Source of the DNA: Microbacterium sp. AG1240
GTDB lineage: Bacteria > Actinomycetota > Actinomycetes > Actinomycetales > Microbacteriaceae
Direction: 5' to 3'
DNA length: 64,000 bases
Assembly (NCBI RefSeq): GCF_003635115.1
Contig: NZ_RBXJ01000003.1
Coordinates: 524,902 to 588,901 of the forward strand
Both the position numbers and the translations under genes were made by a program. Positions 18,418-28,545 of the stretch are shown piece by piece; the first letter of the stretch is position 1; every line of letters starts with the position of its first letter. The notes beneath the pieces were generated by a model. That model had not been told where the DNA came from. It made no database searches and saw only the letters and a list, made by a program, of their open reading frames with translations.

Positions 18418-18444
18418 ATGCTTATTCAGTTATATCGGTTCGAG

Positions 18445-18517
18445 TGACCCCAACGGGATTCGAACCCGTGCTACCGCCGTGAAAGGGCGGCGTCCTAGGC
18501 CGCTAAACGATGGGGCC
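18445..18517 (-). tRNA. tRNA-Glu (TTC)
   Basis: 73 nt: acceptor GGCCCCA, anticodon TTC in CCCTTTCACG, T-loop GGTTCGAATCC, discriminator A. It is the first gene of the tRNA operon; the promoter lies 36 bp upstream. Confidence 0.97.
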
Positions 18518-18552
18518 GAGCGACTCTGCAGGCTTACGCTTGCCGACGCCCA

Positions 18553-18582
18553 AGCATACGTAATCTGTCGCCGATGCGCCAA
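18553..18582 (-). promoter_or_regulatory. promoter of the tRNA-Glu-Asp-Phe operon
   Basis: On the minus strand TTGGCG (18582-18577), an 18-base spacer and TATGCT (18558-18553), followed about 36 bases later by tRNA-Glu. This is a sensible sigma-70-type promoter for a stable-RNA operon. Confidence 0.6.
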
Positions 18583-18658
18583 TCGAGGGCGCGTCGTCCG
18601 TCGATCCGCGGTTCCGGCGCCCAAGATGAGCGTGGCACCCGCCCGATAATCCGCCCTG

Positions 18659-18686
18659 TTGTCGGTGTGACGGGTGTTGCTAGTGT
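18659..18686 (+). promoter_or_regulatory. promoter of the M23 peptidase gene
   Basis: TTGTCG (18659-18664), a 16-base spacer and TAGTGT (18681-18686). The transcript would have a leader of roughly 30 nt before the GTG at 18723. Confidence 0.5.
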
Positions 18687-18722
18687 GTTCGAAGTTAAGA
18701 CCCCCTCGACGATAGGCATCTT

Positions 18723-20183
18723 GTGACGCTCGAGCGCTTGGACGACGCAGACGACTGCGGATGCGCGCCGACCGAACGCGAGCGCCGCACTCTGTGGCCC
18801 GCGGTCAATCGGCGCACCCTCCTCACCGCCGGCGGCCTGAGCGTCGTCGCGCTCGGCGCGATCGGCGGAGCGGTGGGCGGTCCGATGATCCCCAGCGCTT
18901 TCGCGGCGACCTACCCGTCGTGGGCCGACGTCGAACGCGCGAAGGCCAGCGAGGCTGCGAAGGCCGCCGAGATCACCCGCATCCAAGGACTCATCGCCGG
19001 CCTCTCCGCTGACGTCGAGCGCACGCAGGCCGAGGCCCAGGCGGCATCCGACGTCTACTACGCCGCGCAGCAGGCGTTCCTCGACGCGGCCTACGAGGCA
19101 GACCAGCTGCAGGCCCAGGCCGACGCCCAGGGCGCAGAAGCGACCGCTGCGGCGAACCAGGCCGGACGCGTCGCAGCCCAGCTGTACCGCAAGGGCGGCG
19201 ACGACGCCTCGCTCGAACTGTTCTTCGCCGGCTCCGCAGCATCCGCCGACGACCTGCTGTCGCGCCTCGGCACGATGGACAAGCTTCTCGAGCGCAACCA
19301 GTCGGTGTACGCCAACGCGGTCGCCGCCCGCAACGCCGCGCAGAACCTCACGAACCAGGCCGAAGACAAGCGCGCCGAGCGCGACCGCCTCAAGCAGGAG
19401 GCCGAGTCGAAGATGGTCGCGGCCCAGCAGGCGTCGGATGCTGCGCAGGCAGCCCTCGCCGCGCAGCAGGCCAACCAGGTGACGCTCACGGCGCAGCTCG
19501 CGGCCCTGCAGGACAACACGGCGCGCACCGTCGCCGACTACGAAGCCGGTGTCGAAGCCGAGCGCCAGGCCCGCCTCGCACGGGAGGCCGCCGAACGCGC
19601 GGCCGCCGAGCAGCGCGAGCGCGAGCGTGCTGCTGCAGCAGCAGCTGCAGCAGCTGCGGCCGCGGCGGCTGCAGCCAACTCGGGCGGCGGCGGCGGCGGT
19701 GGCGGAGGCGGTGGCGGTGGCAACTCCGGTGGAGGAGGAGGAGGCGGCGGTGGCGGCGGCCAGGTCGTCGGATCCGGCTGGTCTCGCCCGTCGTCGGCGT
19801 GGGTCAGCTCCTGGTACGGCCCCCGTTCCTCGCAGTGCACGCCGAGCTACTGCTCCACGTCGTACCACCTCGGCATCGACTTCGGTGCGGGGTGCGGTGC
19901 CTCCAACTTCGCGGCCAACAGCGGCACGGTGACCTACGCCGGCTGGAACGGCGGCTACGGAAACTACGTGCGCGTCGACCACGGCGGCGGCCTCGCCACG
20001 GGGTACGCCCACAACAGCCGCATCCTCGTCTCGCGCGGCCAGTGGGTGTCGTCCGGCCAGGCCGTCGGCCTCGTCGGCCTCACCGGCAACGTCTTCGGCT
20101 GCCACTTGCACTTCGAGGTGTACCAGAACGGCAGCACCATCGACCCCGCGCCGTTCCTGCGCGCCCGGGGCATCTCGGTCTGA
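18723..20183 (+). CDS. Tat-exported M23 family metallopeptidase
   Basis: A 486-residue cell-wall hydrolase. The N terminus has NRRTLLTAGG followed by a hydrophobic stretch and an Ala-x-Ala cleavage site (SAFA), a twin-arginine signal. Then come about 220 residues of Ala/Gln/Glu-rich coiled coil, a run of 16 Ala, two glycine runs of 13 and 11, and a C-terminal LytM/M23 domain with zinc residues in HLGIDFG and HLHFE. Coiled-coil plus M23 proteins cut or regulate cutting of peptidoglycan during division. The start is GTG 18723. Poly-Gly and poly-Ala are coded by GGN and GCN repeats. A strong terminator follows. Confidence 0.88.
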   Translation: MTLERLDDADDCGCAPTERERRTLWPAVNRRTLLTAGGLSVVALGAIGGAVGGPMIPSAFAATYPSWADVERAKASEAAKAAEITRIQGLIAGLSADVERTQAEAQAASDVYYAAQQAFLDAAYEADQLQAQADAQGAEATAAANQAGRVAAQLYRKGGDDASLELFFAGSAASADDLLSRLGTMDKLLERNQSVYANAVAARNAAQNLTNQAEDKRAERDRLKQEAESKMVAAQQASDAAQAALAAQQANQVTLTAQLAALQDNTARTVADYEAGVEAERQARLAREAAERAAAEQRERERAAAAAAAAAAAAAAAANSGGGGGGGGGGGGGNSGGGGGGGGGGGQVVGSGWSRPSSAWVSSWYGPRSSQCTPSYCSTSYHLGIDFGAGCGASNFAANSGTVTYAGWNGGYGNYVRVDHGGGLATGYAHNSRILVSRGQWVSSGQAVGLVGLTGNVFGCHLHFEVYQNGSTIDPAPFLRARGISV

Positions 20184-20187
20184 TCGC

Positions 20188-20233
20188 CGAACGAGAAGAG
20201 CCCGGTCGGCGACGACCGGGCTCTTCTCGTTCG
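20188..20233. terminator. strong bidirectional terminator
   Basis: Perfect 20-bp arms at 20188-20207 and 20214-20233 with a six-base loop; the stem includes AAGAGCCCGGTC. It separates the convergent M23 peptidase and ppa genes. Confidence 0.9.
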
Positions 20234-20240
20234 ACGTGTG

Positions 20241-20774
20241 TCAGAGCGTGCTCGGAGCCTCGCCCGCACCCTGCGTCTTGGTCTGGCCCTCGTGCTCCTC
20301 GAAGCGCGTGAACGCCTCCTGCACGAGACGCTCGGCCTCGGCCGCGCCGGCCCACTCGTCGACCTTGACCCACTTGTTGGGCTCGAGGTCTTTGTAGTGC
20401 TCGAAGAAGTGGCCGATCTCGTTGCGGAGCTCCTCGGCGATGTCGCCGACGTCCTGGATGTGCGCCCAGCGCGGATCCTTCGACAGCACGGCGACGACCT
20501 TGTCGTCTCCGCCCGCCTCGTCGCTCATCTTGAGCACGGCGACGGGGCGCACCTTCGTGACGACGCCCGGGTAGATGTCGTGGTCGAGCAGCACGAGCAC
20601 GTCGAGCGGATCGCCGTCCTCACCGAGGGTGTTCTCGAAGAAGCCGTAGTTGGTGGGGTAGCCGAAGGCGGTGAAGAGGATGCGGTCCAGGAACACGCGC
20701 CCCGTGCCGTGGTCGACCTCGTACTTCACGCGGCTGCCGCGCGGGATCTCGATGACGGCGTCGTACGCACCCAT
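20241..20774 (-). CDS. ppa: inorganic pyrophosphatase
   Basis: A 177-residue family I soluble pyrophosphatase that hydrolyses PPi to phosphate and so pulls biosynthetic reactions forward. Conserved stretches include EIPRGSRVKYE, the metal-binding GEDGDPLDVLVL, and KDPRW with the family's late Asp/Lys residues. An additional acidic C-terminal tail of about 15 residues is present. ATG 20774 is preceded by AAGGAG about nine bases upstream. Monocistronic; it converges on the M23 gene with a shared terminator. Confidence 0.95.
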   Translation of the reverse strand: MGAYDAVIEIPRGSRVKYEVDHGTGRVFLDRILFTAFGYPTNYGFFENTLGEDGDPLDVLVLLDHDIYPGVVTKVRPVAVLKMSDEAGGDDKVVAVLSKDPRWAHIQDVGDIAEELRNEIGHFFEHYKDLEPNKWVKVDEWAGAAEAERLVQEAFTRFEEHEGQTKTQGAGEAPSTL

Positions 20775-20836
20775 GCTCGTGCTCCTTAGATCAGTGGATT
20801 TCCGCCGCCCAGCCTAGTGCGGCCGACTGTCGTGTC

Positions 20837-21811
20837 TCAGGCGGAGAACGACTCGGCGATGACGCCGATCGCGCGCTCGCGGTCTTCGGGGCCGCCGCCC
20901 TCGTGCCCGTTGTAGGGCCACACGTCGATCGTCTTGTCTGCCGAGGCGTTGGCGTTGAACCCGGCGAAGACCGTCGACGGCGGGCAGATCGGGTCCATCA
21001 GGGCGACGGAGTAGTGGATGCGGGTGCGCACCCGACGCGCGAAGTTGACCCCGTCGACGTACGACAGCGTGCGGGCGACCTGCTCGACGCGCGACCGCTG
21101 CGAGGTGAGGTACCCCGCGATCTCGGAGTAGGGCGCAGCATCCGTGATCATCGTCGCGCGCGCGGCGTCGGACAGGAAGGGCACGAAGGCGACGGCCGCA
21201 CTCACGTCGGGTCGGAGCGCTGCGGCGGCGATCGCCTGGGCGCCGCCCTGGCTACCTCCGACGACGGCCACGCGATCGGGGTCGATGCCCGGCAGGTCGC
21301 GCGCGACGTCGACGGCACGAACGGCATCGGTGAGCAGACGGCGGTAGTAGTAGGTGCGCGGGTCTTCGATGCCCCGCGTCGTGACCCCCGGGTGCGCGGG
21401 CGCCGAGCCGTGCGGGTCGGGGGTCGAGCCGTCCGCCGATCCGCGTCCGGCGCCCTGCCCTCGCACGTCCATCACCAGGTGCGCCCACCCCGAGGCTGCG
21501 GCCCACAGGTGGGTGATCGGGCGCCCGCGTCCGCTGCCGTAGCCGGCGTACTCGATCACGACCGGCAGCGCCTCGTCGGCGTCGGCCGGTGTCACGAGCC
21601 AGGCGCGCACCGGGTCGCCGGCGTAGCCGCTGAAGGTGACGTCCGAGACCCTCACGCACCGCATCCCCGTCTCCACCGTCTCGAGGACGGTGGGGGTGGC
21701 GCGGTCGGCCGCCTCCTGCAGCGTCTGGGCCCAGAAGTCGTCGAAATCGGCGGGATCTTCGACATCGGACTGGAACGTGCGCAGCTCGGAGAGCGGGCGA
21801 TCGGTGAGCAT
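20837..21811 (-). CDS. acetylxylan esterase / cephalosporin-C deacetylase-like hydrolase
   Basis: A 324-residue alpha/beta hydrolase of the AXE1 family (carbohydrate esterase 7-like). The nucleophile elbow is GGSQGG, the acid Asp lies in ALMDPICPPST and the His in YNGHEGGG; YAGYGSGRG forms the oxyanion region and DVRGQGAGRG is typical of the family. It should remove acetyl groups from xylo-oligosaccharides or similar esters in the cytoplasm (no signal peptide). ATG 21811 is chosen; a much longer open frame upstream lies antisense to tilS and is rejected. Confidence 0.88.
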   Translation of the reverse strand: MLTDRPLSELRTFQSDVEDPADFDDFWAQTLQEAADRATPTVLETVETGMRCVRVSDVTFSGYAGDPVRAWLVTPADADEALPVVIEYAGYGSGRGRPITHLWAAASGWAHLVMDVRGQGAGRGSADGSTPDPHGSAPAHPGVTTRGIEDPRTYYYRRLLTDAVRAVDVARDLPGIDPDRVAVVGGSQGGAQAIAAAALRPDVSAAVAFVPFLSDAARATMITDAAPYSEIAGYLTSQRSRVEQVARTLSYVDGVNFARRVRTRIHYSVALMDPICPPSTVFAGFNANASADKTIDVWPYNGHEGGGPEDRERAIGVIAESFSA

Positions 21812-21866
21812 GCCTACATCTAACCGTGGGCTCGACTCGGGCATGTGTTGCGCGGTCGCGCGCCGT

Positions 21867-21950
21867 AATTCAGGCTGATCGCGCCGCACGGCCCCGGCCG
21901 CCCCGCAATCTCGGCGATGCGCCGAGGGGCGCGCCCATCCAGCCTGAGTT
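21867..21950. repeat. imperfect long inverted repeat
   Basis: AATTCAGGCTG then ATCGCGCC (21867-21885) and, inverted, GGCGCGCCCATCC then AGCCTGAGTT (about 21928-21950). The arms match over roughly 18 bases with bulges around a GC-rich loop of about 42 bases. It fills the divergent region between the esterase and tilS. Confidence 0.5.
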
Positions 21951-22006
21951 GGTGCGGGAGGCCGGTTGCCCCGGTCGTGCGTCGTCGACGCGCGCGAGCG
22001 GGCCGG

Positions 22007-22012
22007 TACCGT
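22007..22012 (+). promoter_or_regulatory. -10 hexamer, leaderless tilS transcript
   Basis: TACCGT followed by six bases and the ATG at 22019. A possible -35, TCGACG, lies 16 bases upstream. Confidence 0.45.
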
Positions 22013-22018
22013 GAGCGG

Positions 22019-23029
22019 ATGCCCGTTCGCCCGAGCCTCGACCCCGCGGTCGCCGATGTGCGCCGTGCCGTGCGCACCGCGTTGGAGACCTCCCGCCCCG
22101 CATCCGTCGTCGTCGCCCTCTCCGGCGGGCCCGACTCGCTCGCGCTCGCCGCGGCCGTCGCCTTCGAGGCGCCCAAGCTCGGCATCGCCGCCGCCGCGAT
22201 CACCGTCGATCACCGGCTGCAGGAGGGATCGGCGGATGCTGCGGAACGCGCCGCCGCCGCCGCTCGCGCTCTCGGCCTCGACGCCGTCGTGGTCGCGGTG
22301 CAGGTGGGTGCCGAGGGCGGCCCCGAAGCATCCGCCCGCCACGCCCGCTACGCCGCGCTCTCGCACGCCGCCCGCGAGCGCGGCGCCGAGGCGGTGCTGC
22401 TCGGCCACACCCTCGACGACCAGGCCGAGACGGTGCTGCTCGGGCTGGCGCGCGGCTCGGGGGCGGCGAGCCTCATGGGCATGGCGCCCGAGCGGATTGA
22501 CGACTCCGGGCGGTGGTTGCGTCCGCTGCTCGGGGTGCGTCGTGCGACGACGGTCGCCGCGTGCGAGGCGCAGGGGCTCGATCCGTGGCACGACCCGCAC
22601 AACGTCGAGCCCCGCTTCTCACGGGTGCGGGTGCGCGAGCGCGTGCTCCCCGTGCTCGAGACCGAGCTGGGCCCGGGCATTTCCGAGGCGCTCGCGCGCA
22701 CCGCCGAGCAGCTGCGCGAAGACGCCGAGGCCTTCGCCGAGATGATCGACGAGACGATCGAAGACATCGTCGAGCACGCGGAGGCAGGCATCTCGGTCTC
22801 GGCCGCTGCCCTGGCCGCGAATCCGGCGGCACTGCGCCAGCGCATCATCCGCCTCGTCGTCTCCAGCGAGTTCGGCGAGAGCCTCACGCGGTCGCAGACG
22901 CTCGACGTCGCCCGTCTCGCCACCGACTGGGCGGGACAGGGCCCGATCGATCTGCCCGGCTGCTCGGCACGCCGCGTCGGCGGACGGATCGTCTTCGCGG
23001 CCACGGGGCACGCCCCGGCCAGCGCCTAA
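22019..23029 (+). CDS. tilS: tRNA(Ile)-lysidine synthetase
   Basis: A 336-residue PP-loop ATPase that attaches lysine to C34 of the CAU-anticodon tRNA-Ile so that it reads AUA. The N-type PP-loop motif SGGPDS is at 35-40, VDHRLQ and the family signature GHTLDDQAETVLLGLARGSG follow, and the C-terminal ~120 residues are the helical substrate domain. ATG 22019 is fixed by the preceding TACCGT hexamer and by the match of the first residues to the family. hpt follows after nine bases, the usual actinobacterial order before ftsH. Confidence 0.95.
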   Translation: MPVRPSLDPAVADVRRAVRTALETSRPASVVVALSGGPDSLALAAAVAFEAPKLGIAAAAITVDHRLQEGSADAAERAAAAARALGLDAVVVAVQVGAEGGPEASARHARYAALSHAARERGAEAVLLGHTLDDQAETVLLGLARGSGAASLMGMAPERIDDSGRWLRPLLGVRRATTVAACEAQGLDPWHDPHNVEPRFSRVRVRERVLPVLETELGPGISEALARTAEQLREDAEAFAEMIDETIEDIVEHAEAGISVSAAALAANPAALRQRIIRLVVSSEFGESLTRSQTLDVARLATDWAGQGPIDLPGCSARRVGGRIVFAATGHAPASA

Positions 23030-23032
23030 ACT
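23027..23032 (+). promoter_or_regulatory. -10 hexamer, leaderless hpt transcript
   Basis: TAAACT overlapping the tilS stop codon, six bases before the hpt ATG at 23039. It would give hpt its own leaderless transcript in addition to readthrough from tilS. Confidence 0.5.
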
Positions 23033-23038
23033 CGATCC

Positions 23039-23590
23039 ATGCGCGCCGACCAGATCTCCGACGACATCACCGAGGTACTGATCACCGAGGAGCAGATCCA
23101 AGACAAACTGGCCGAGCTCGCCGAGCAGGTCGCCCGCGACTACGAGGGTGAGAACCTCCTCCTCGTCGGCGTGCTGAAGGGCGCGGTCATGGTGATGGCC
23201 GACTTCGCTCGCCACCTCCCGCTGCACATCCAGATGGACTGGATGGCGGTGTCGTCCTACGGCACGGGCACGCGCTCCAGCGGTGTCGTGCAGATCCGCA
23301 AAGATCTCGACACCGACCTCCACGGGCGCCACGTGCTCATCGTGGAGGACATCATTGACTCCGGCCTCACCCTCAGCTGGCTGCTCGAGAACTTCGCCTC
23401 GCGGGGGGCGGAGTCGATCGAGGTGCTGGCGCTTCTGCGCAAGCCCGACGCGATGAAGGTCGAGGTCGACTGCCGCTACGTCGGGTTCGACATCCCCAAC
23501 GAGTTCGTCATCGGCTACGGCCTCGACTACGCCGAGAAGTACCGCAACCTGCGCGACGTCGCGGTGCTCGCGCCGCACGTCTACAGCTGA
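23039..23590 (+). CDS. hpt: hypoxanthine phosphoribosyltransferase
   Basis: A 183-residue type I phosphoribosyltransferase that converts hypoxanthine or guanine and PRPP to IMP or GMP in purine salvage. GVLKGA, SSYGTGTRSSG (flexible loop), the PRPP motif VLIVEDIIDSGLT near 100-112 and VGFDIPNEFVIGYGLDY are all conserved. It sits between tilS and ftsH as in other actinobacteria. A leaderless start at ATG 23039 is supported by TAAACT six bases upstream. Confidence 0.95.
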   Translation: MRADQISDDITEVLITEEQIQDKLAELAEQVARDYEGENLLLVGVLKGAVMVMADFARHLPLHIQMDWMAVSSYGTGTRSSGVVQIRKDLDTDLHGRHVLIVEDIIDSGLTLSWLLENFASRGAESIEVLALLRKPDAMKVEVDCRYVGFDIPNEFVIGYGLDYAEKYRNLRDVAVLAPHVYS

Positions 23591-23676
23591 GGCGCGTACG
23601 CCGTGGGCGAATGCACAGTCCGCCCATAGAGACCCCGCTGTACCCTGATTTGACCGTAAACCGGTGGAATCCTGAC

Positions 23677-23704
23677 GAAAGGGGCCCGGGCGTCGCCCCG
23701 CACC
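23677..23704 (+). promoter_or_regulatory. ftsH leader with hairpin over ribosome-binding site
   Basis: GAAAGG (23677-23682) lies 22 bases before the ftsH ATG, too far for normal spacing. GGGGC (23681-23685) can pair with GCCCC (23695-23699). The fold could bring the site closer to the start or mask it. TTGACC at about 23650 may belong to the promoter. Confidence 0.35.
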
Positions 23705-25708
<2,004 letters not shown>

Positions 25709-25717
25709 GCCCGGACG

Positions 25718-26350
25718 ATGACCGTCGACCGGGAGCGCGTGCGCTCCCTCGTCAGGGAGCTGCTCGAGGCGATCGGCGAAGACCCCGAGCGACCGGGGCT
25801 GCGCCAGACGCCCGAGCGGGTGGCCGACGCCTACGGAGAGTTCTTCGCGGGGGTCGGTGAGGATGCTGCGGCTCCCCTCGCGCACACGATCTCGATCTCG
25901 CGGGGTCCCGCGCCCGAGACCGTACCGTCGGGCGCGGTGATGCTGCGCGGGGTCGATTTCCGTTCCATCTGCGAGCACCATCTGCTGCCGTTCCGCGGGG
26001 TCGCGCACCTCGCCTACCTCCCGGGGGAGCAGGTCGTCGGCCTCGGCGCCCTGTCGAAGGTCGTCGAGGTGCTCGCCGCCCGTCCTCAGGTGCAGGAGCG
26101 CCTCGGGGAGCAGATCGCCGACACGATCGCCGCGTCGCTCGACGCGCGCGGGGTGCTCGTCGTTCTGGATGCTTCGCACGAGTGCGTCACGATGCGCGGT
26201 GCGCAGCAGAAGAACGCCACGACCGTGACGATCGCCGCCCGAGGCGAACTGGCAGACCCGGCCGCGCGCGCCGAGCTCATCGCGCTGATCTCCCTTCGAG
26301 GGGTTCAGGAGCCGGCCGCGCACGGGGCTCAGGGACCGGTGGCGACGTGA
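25718..26350 (+). CDS. folE: GTP cyclohydrolase I
   Basis: A 210-residue enzyme making dihydroneopterin triphosphate from GTP, the first step of tetrahydrofolate synthesis. CEHHLLPF carries the zinc Cys and His, GLSK-like GLGALSKVVEVLAARPQVQERL and MRGAQQKNATTVT close the active site. The C terminus has about 25 extra residues. It begins nine bases after ftsH and its TGA overlaps the folP GTG, so it heads a translationally coupled chain. Confidence 0.96.
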   Translation: MTVDRERVRSLVRELLEAIGEDPERPGLRQTPERVADAYGEFFAGVGEDAAAPLAHTISISRGPAPETVPSGAVMLRGVDFRSICEHHLLPFRGVAHLAYLPGEQVVGLGALSKVVEVLAARPQVQERLGEQIADTIAASLDARGVLVVLDASHECVTMRGAQQKNATTVTIAARGELADPAARAELIALISLRGVQEPAAHGAQGPVAT

Positions 26351-27165
26351 CGCTCATCATGGGGATCGTCAACGTCACCCCCGACTCCTTCAGCGACGGC
26401 GGCCGCTACGTCGATCCCGACGTCGCCATCGGTCACGGCGCCCGGCTGCGCGCCGACGGTGCCCACATCCTCGACGTCGGCGGTGAGTCGACCCGCCCGG
26501 GCGCCGAACGGGTCGCTCCGCGAATCGAGCAGCAACGCGTGCTGCCGGTGATCGAAGCGCTCGCCGCGGGCGGCGCCGTCGTCAGCATCGACACCCTCAA
26601 CGCCGACACGGCCCACGCCGCGATCGCGGCCGGAGCCCGCATCGTCAACGACGTCTCGGGCGGACTCGCCGATCCGGCCATGCTCGAGACGCTGGCCGCG
26701 ACCGACGCCGACATCGTGCTGGGGCACTGGCGCGGCCCGTCGGCTGACATGTACGCCCGCGCCGACTATGTCGACCTCGTGCACGAACTCTCGGCCGAAC
26801 TTCTCGAGCGCATCGACGCGGCCGCCGCCGCCGGCATCGCCCCGAGCAGGATCGTGCTCGATCCGGGAATCGGCTTCGGCAAACGGGGGCCCCAGAACTG
26901 GGAGACCCTCCGCGCCCTTCCCCGGCTCGTGGGTCTTGGCCCGCGGGTGCTCGTCGGCACCAGTCGCAAGAGGTTCCTGGGCGAGGCGCTCGGCGACGAC
27001 GCGTCCCTGGCCCGTCGCGACCTCGCGACCGCCGTCACCAGCGCGCTGTCCGCGCGAGACGGGGCCTGGGCCGTGCGGGTGCACGATGTCGCCGCCACCC
27101 GCGACGCACTCCGCGTCGCGGCGCTCTGGTCGGACGAGAACCCGGAGGGAACATGGACCCCGTAG
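26347..27165 (+). CDS. folP: dihydropteroate synthase
   Basis: A 272-residue TIM-barrel enzyme that joins p-aminobenzoate to dihydropterin pyrophosphate; the sulfonamide target. MGIVNVTPDSFSDGG, DVGGESTRPGA, IVNDVSGG, DPGIGFGKRGPQN and GTSRKRF are the five conserved blocks. The start is GTG 26347, overlapping the folE stop by four bases. folB begins 13 bases before its end. Length is normal for the family. Confidence 0.96.
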   Translation: MTLIMGIVNVTPDSFSDGGRYVDPDVAIGHGARLRADGAHILDVGGESTRPGAERVAPRIEQQRVLPVIEALAAGGAVVSIDTLNADTAHAAIAAGARIVNDVSGGLADPAMLETLAATDADIVLGHWRGPSADMYARADYVDLVHELSAELLERIDAAAAAGIAPSRIVLDPGIGFGKRGPQNWETLRALPRLVGLGPRVLVGTSRKRFLGEALGDDASLARRDLATAVTSALSARDGAWAVRVHDVAATRDALRVAALWSDENPEGTWTP

Positions 27166-27560
27166 ACGAGATCACCCTGACCGGCGTGCGCGCGTGGGGA
27201 CACCACGGCGTGTACGACGACGAGCGTGCGCAGGGCCAGGAGTTCGTCGTCGACCTCACCTTGCGGATCGACACCGCCCCTGCCGCAGCATCCGACGACG
27301 TCGTCGACACGGTCCACTACGGCGAACTGGCGGAGCGGATCGTGGCGCTCGTCGGTGCGGATCCCGTGAACCTCCTCGAGACCCTCGCCGCGCGCATCGC
27401 CGACGACGTGCTGACCGACCCCCGCGTCGAGCAGGCCCTCGTCACCATCCACAAGCCGTCGGCACCGATCACGGTGCCGTTCGCCGACGTCTCGGTCACG
27501 ATCCGCCGCACGCGACCGGCTCCCCGCGCCGTGCCGTTCGGATTCGGAGTCGCGCCGTGA
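27153..27560 (+). CDS. folB: dihydroneopterin aldolase
   Basis: A 135-residue enzyme that cleaves 7,8-dihydroneopterin to hydroxymethyl-dihydropterin and glycolaldehyde. GVRAWGHHGVYDDER at the N terminus, DTVHYGEL, LLETLA and VTIHKPSAPI match the family, including the catalytic Lys in HKPSAP. ATG 27153 lies inside the end of folP; GGAGGGA is seven bases upstream. The stop overlaps the folK GTG by four bases. Confidence 0.94.
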   Translation: MDPVDEITLTGVRAWGHHGVYDDERAQGQEFVVDLTLRIDTAPAAASDDVVDTVHYGELAERIVALVGADPVNLLETLAARIADDVLTDPRVEQALVTIHKPSAPITVPFADVSVTIRRTRPAPRAVPFGFGVAP

Positions 27561-28066
27561 GCGGCGTCGCCGTCGAAGGCCGGCCGCAGCCCGCGATCGC
27601 CGTCGTGGCTCTGGGCGCGAACCTCGGCGATCGCGAGGCGACCCTCGATGCCGCGCTGACCGACCTCGCGGCGCTGCCGCTGACCGACCGTGTGCGCACC
27701 TCCGCCGTCATGGAGACGGTGGCGGTCACCACGAGCGGGCCGGATGCTGAGGCGCCGCGCTATCTCAACGCCGTCGCGCTGGTCGCGACCCGGCTCGCCC
27801 CGTCGGTGCTGCTGACGTACCTGCACCGGATCGAGGCCCGGCACGGACGCGAGCGGGGGGAGCGATGGGCGGACCGCACGCTCGACCTCGATCTCGTCTC
27901 GTACGGCGCGGTGGTCTCGAACGACGCCCGTCTGGTGCTTCCCCACCCGCGCGCCGCCGAGCGCGAGTTCGTGCTCGCTCCCTGGCACGAGGTGGACCCG
28001 GAGGCGGAGCTCCCCGGTGCCGGACGCGTCGACGACCTCCTGGCCGCTCTCCGAGGAGACCGGTGA
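27557..28066 (+). CDS. folK: HPPK, hydroxymethyl-dihydropterin pyrophosphokinase
   Basis: A 169-residue kinase that pyrophosphorylates hydroxymethyl-dihydropterin before folP. Visible are ALGANLGDREATLDAAL, YLNAVALVAT, RIEARHGRERGERWADRTLDLDLV with the catalytic Arg and the two metal-binding Asp, and LPHPRAAEREFVLAPW. The start is GTG 27557, overlapping the folB stop. Its TGA overlaps the next start. Confidence 0.95.
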   Translation: MSGVAVEGRPQPAIAVVALGANLGDREATLDAALTDLAALPLTDRVRTSAVMETVAVTTSGPDAEAPRYLNAVALVATRLAPSVLLTYLHRIEARHGRERGERWADRTLDLDLVSYGAVVSNDARLVLPHPRAAEREFVLAPWHEVDPEAELPGAGRVDDLLAALRGDR

Positions 28067-28545
28067 AGCGCACCGGCGCGGGAGTCCTCGTCGGTGCGGC
28101 CGTTCTCGGCATCGTCGCGGGGTTCGTGCTCGACACCGCACTGAGCTCGGCGGGGCGGCCGACCTTCGCACCGGCCGTGACGCTGCCCATCCTGCTCCTC
28201 CTGGTCGGAGCGGCCGTGATCGTGCTCGCCATCCCCATCCGACGGGCCACGCGCGGCCTCGCCACGACCGCCGTCAACCCGTTCCGTGCGTTGCGCACCG
28301 CCATCCTGGCGAAGGCGTCGAGCATCGTCGGAGCGGCCATCGGCGGCGTCGCGGTCGGGCTTCTGCTCTTCCTCTTCACCCGCCCGGTGACCCCCTCGGT
28401 AGGCTCGATGGGCACGACGATCGCCACGGCGATCTGCGGCGGCATCCTCGTCGCTGCGGCGCTGGTCGCCGAGCACCTGTGCACCATCCGGAAGGACGAC
28501 GATGACGAACAACCCGGAGGCGACTCCGCAGGCGTCGCCCACTGA
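28063..28545 (+). CDS. DUF3180 family membrane protein
   Basis: A 160-residue integral membrane protein with four hydrophobic segments (about 7-27, 41-60, 83-103 and 112-135) and an acidic, Asp-rich C terminus. It matches the actinobacterial DUF3180 family that regularly follows folK; no biochemical function is known. The start is GTG 28063, overlapping the folK stop by four bases, which implies translational coupling. The following gene starts 44 bases before its end. Confidence 0.8.
   Translation: MKRTGAGVLVGAAVLGIVAGFVLDTALSSAGRPTFAPAVTLPILLLLVGAAVIVLAIPIRRATRGLATTAVNPFRALRTAILAKASSIVGAAIGGVAVGLLLFLFTRPVTPSVGSMGTTIATAICGGILVAAALVAEHLCTIRKDDDDEQPGGDSAGVAH

Noticed and set aside
19630..19765. 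Short tandem repeats that could suggest a CRISPR or microsatellite
   Set aside because: They are in-frame GCN and GGN codons of the Ala and Gly linkers in the M23 peptidase; no spacers.
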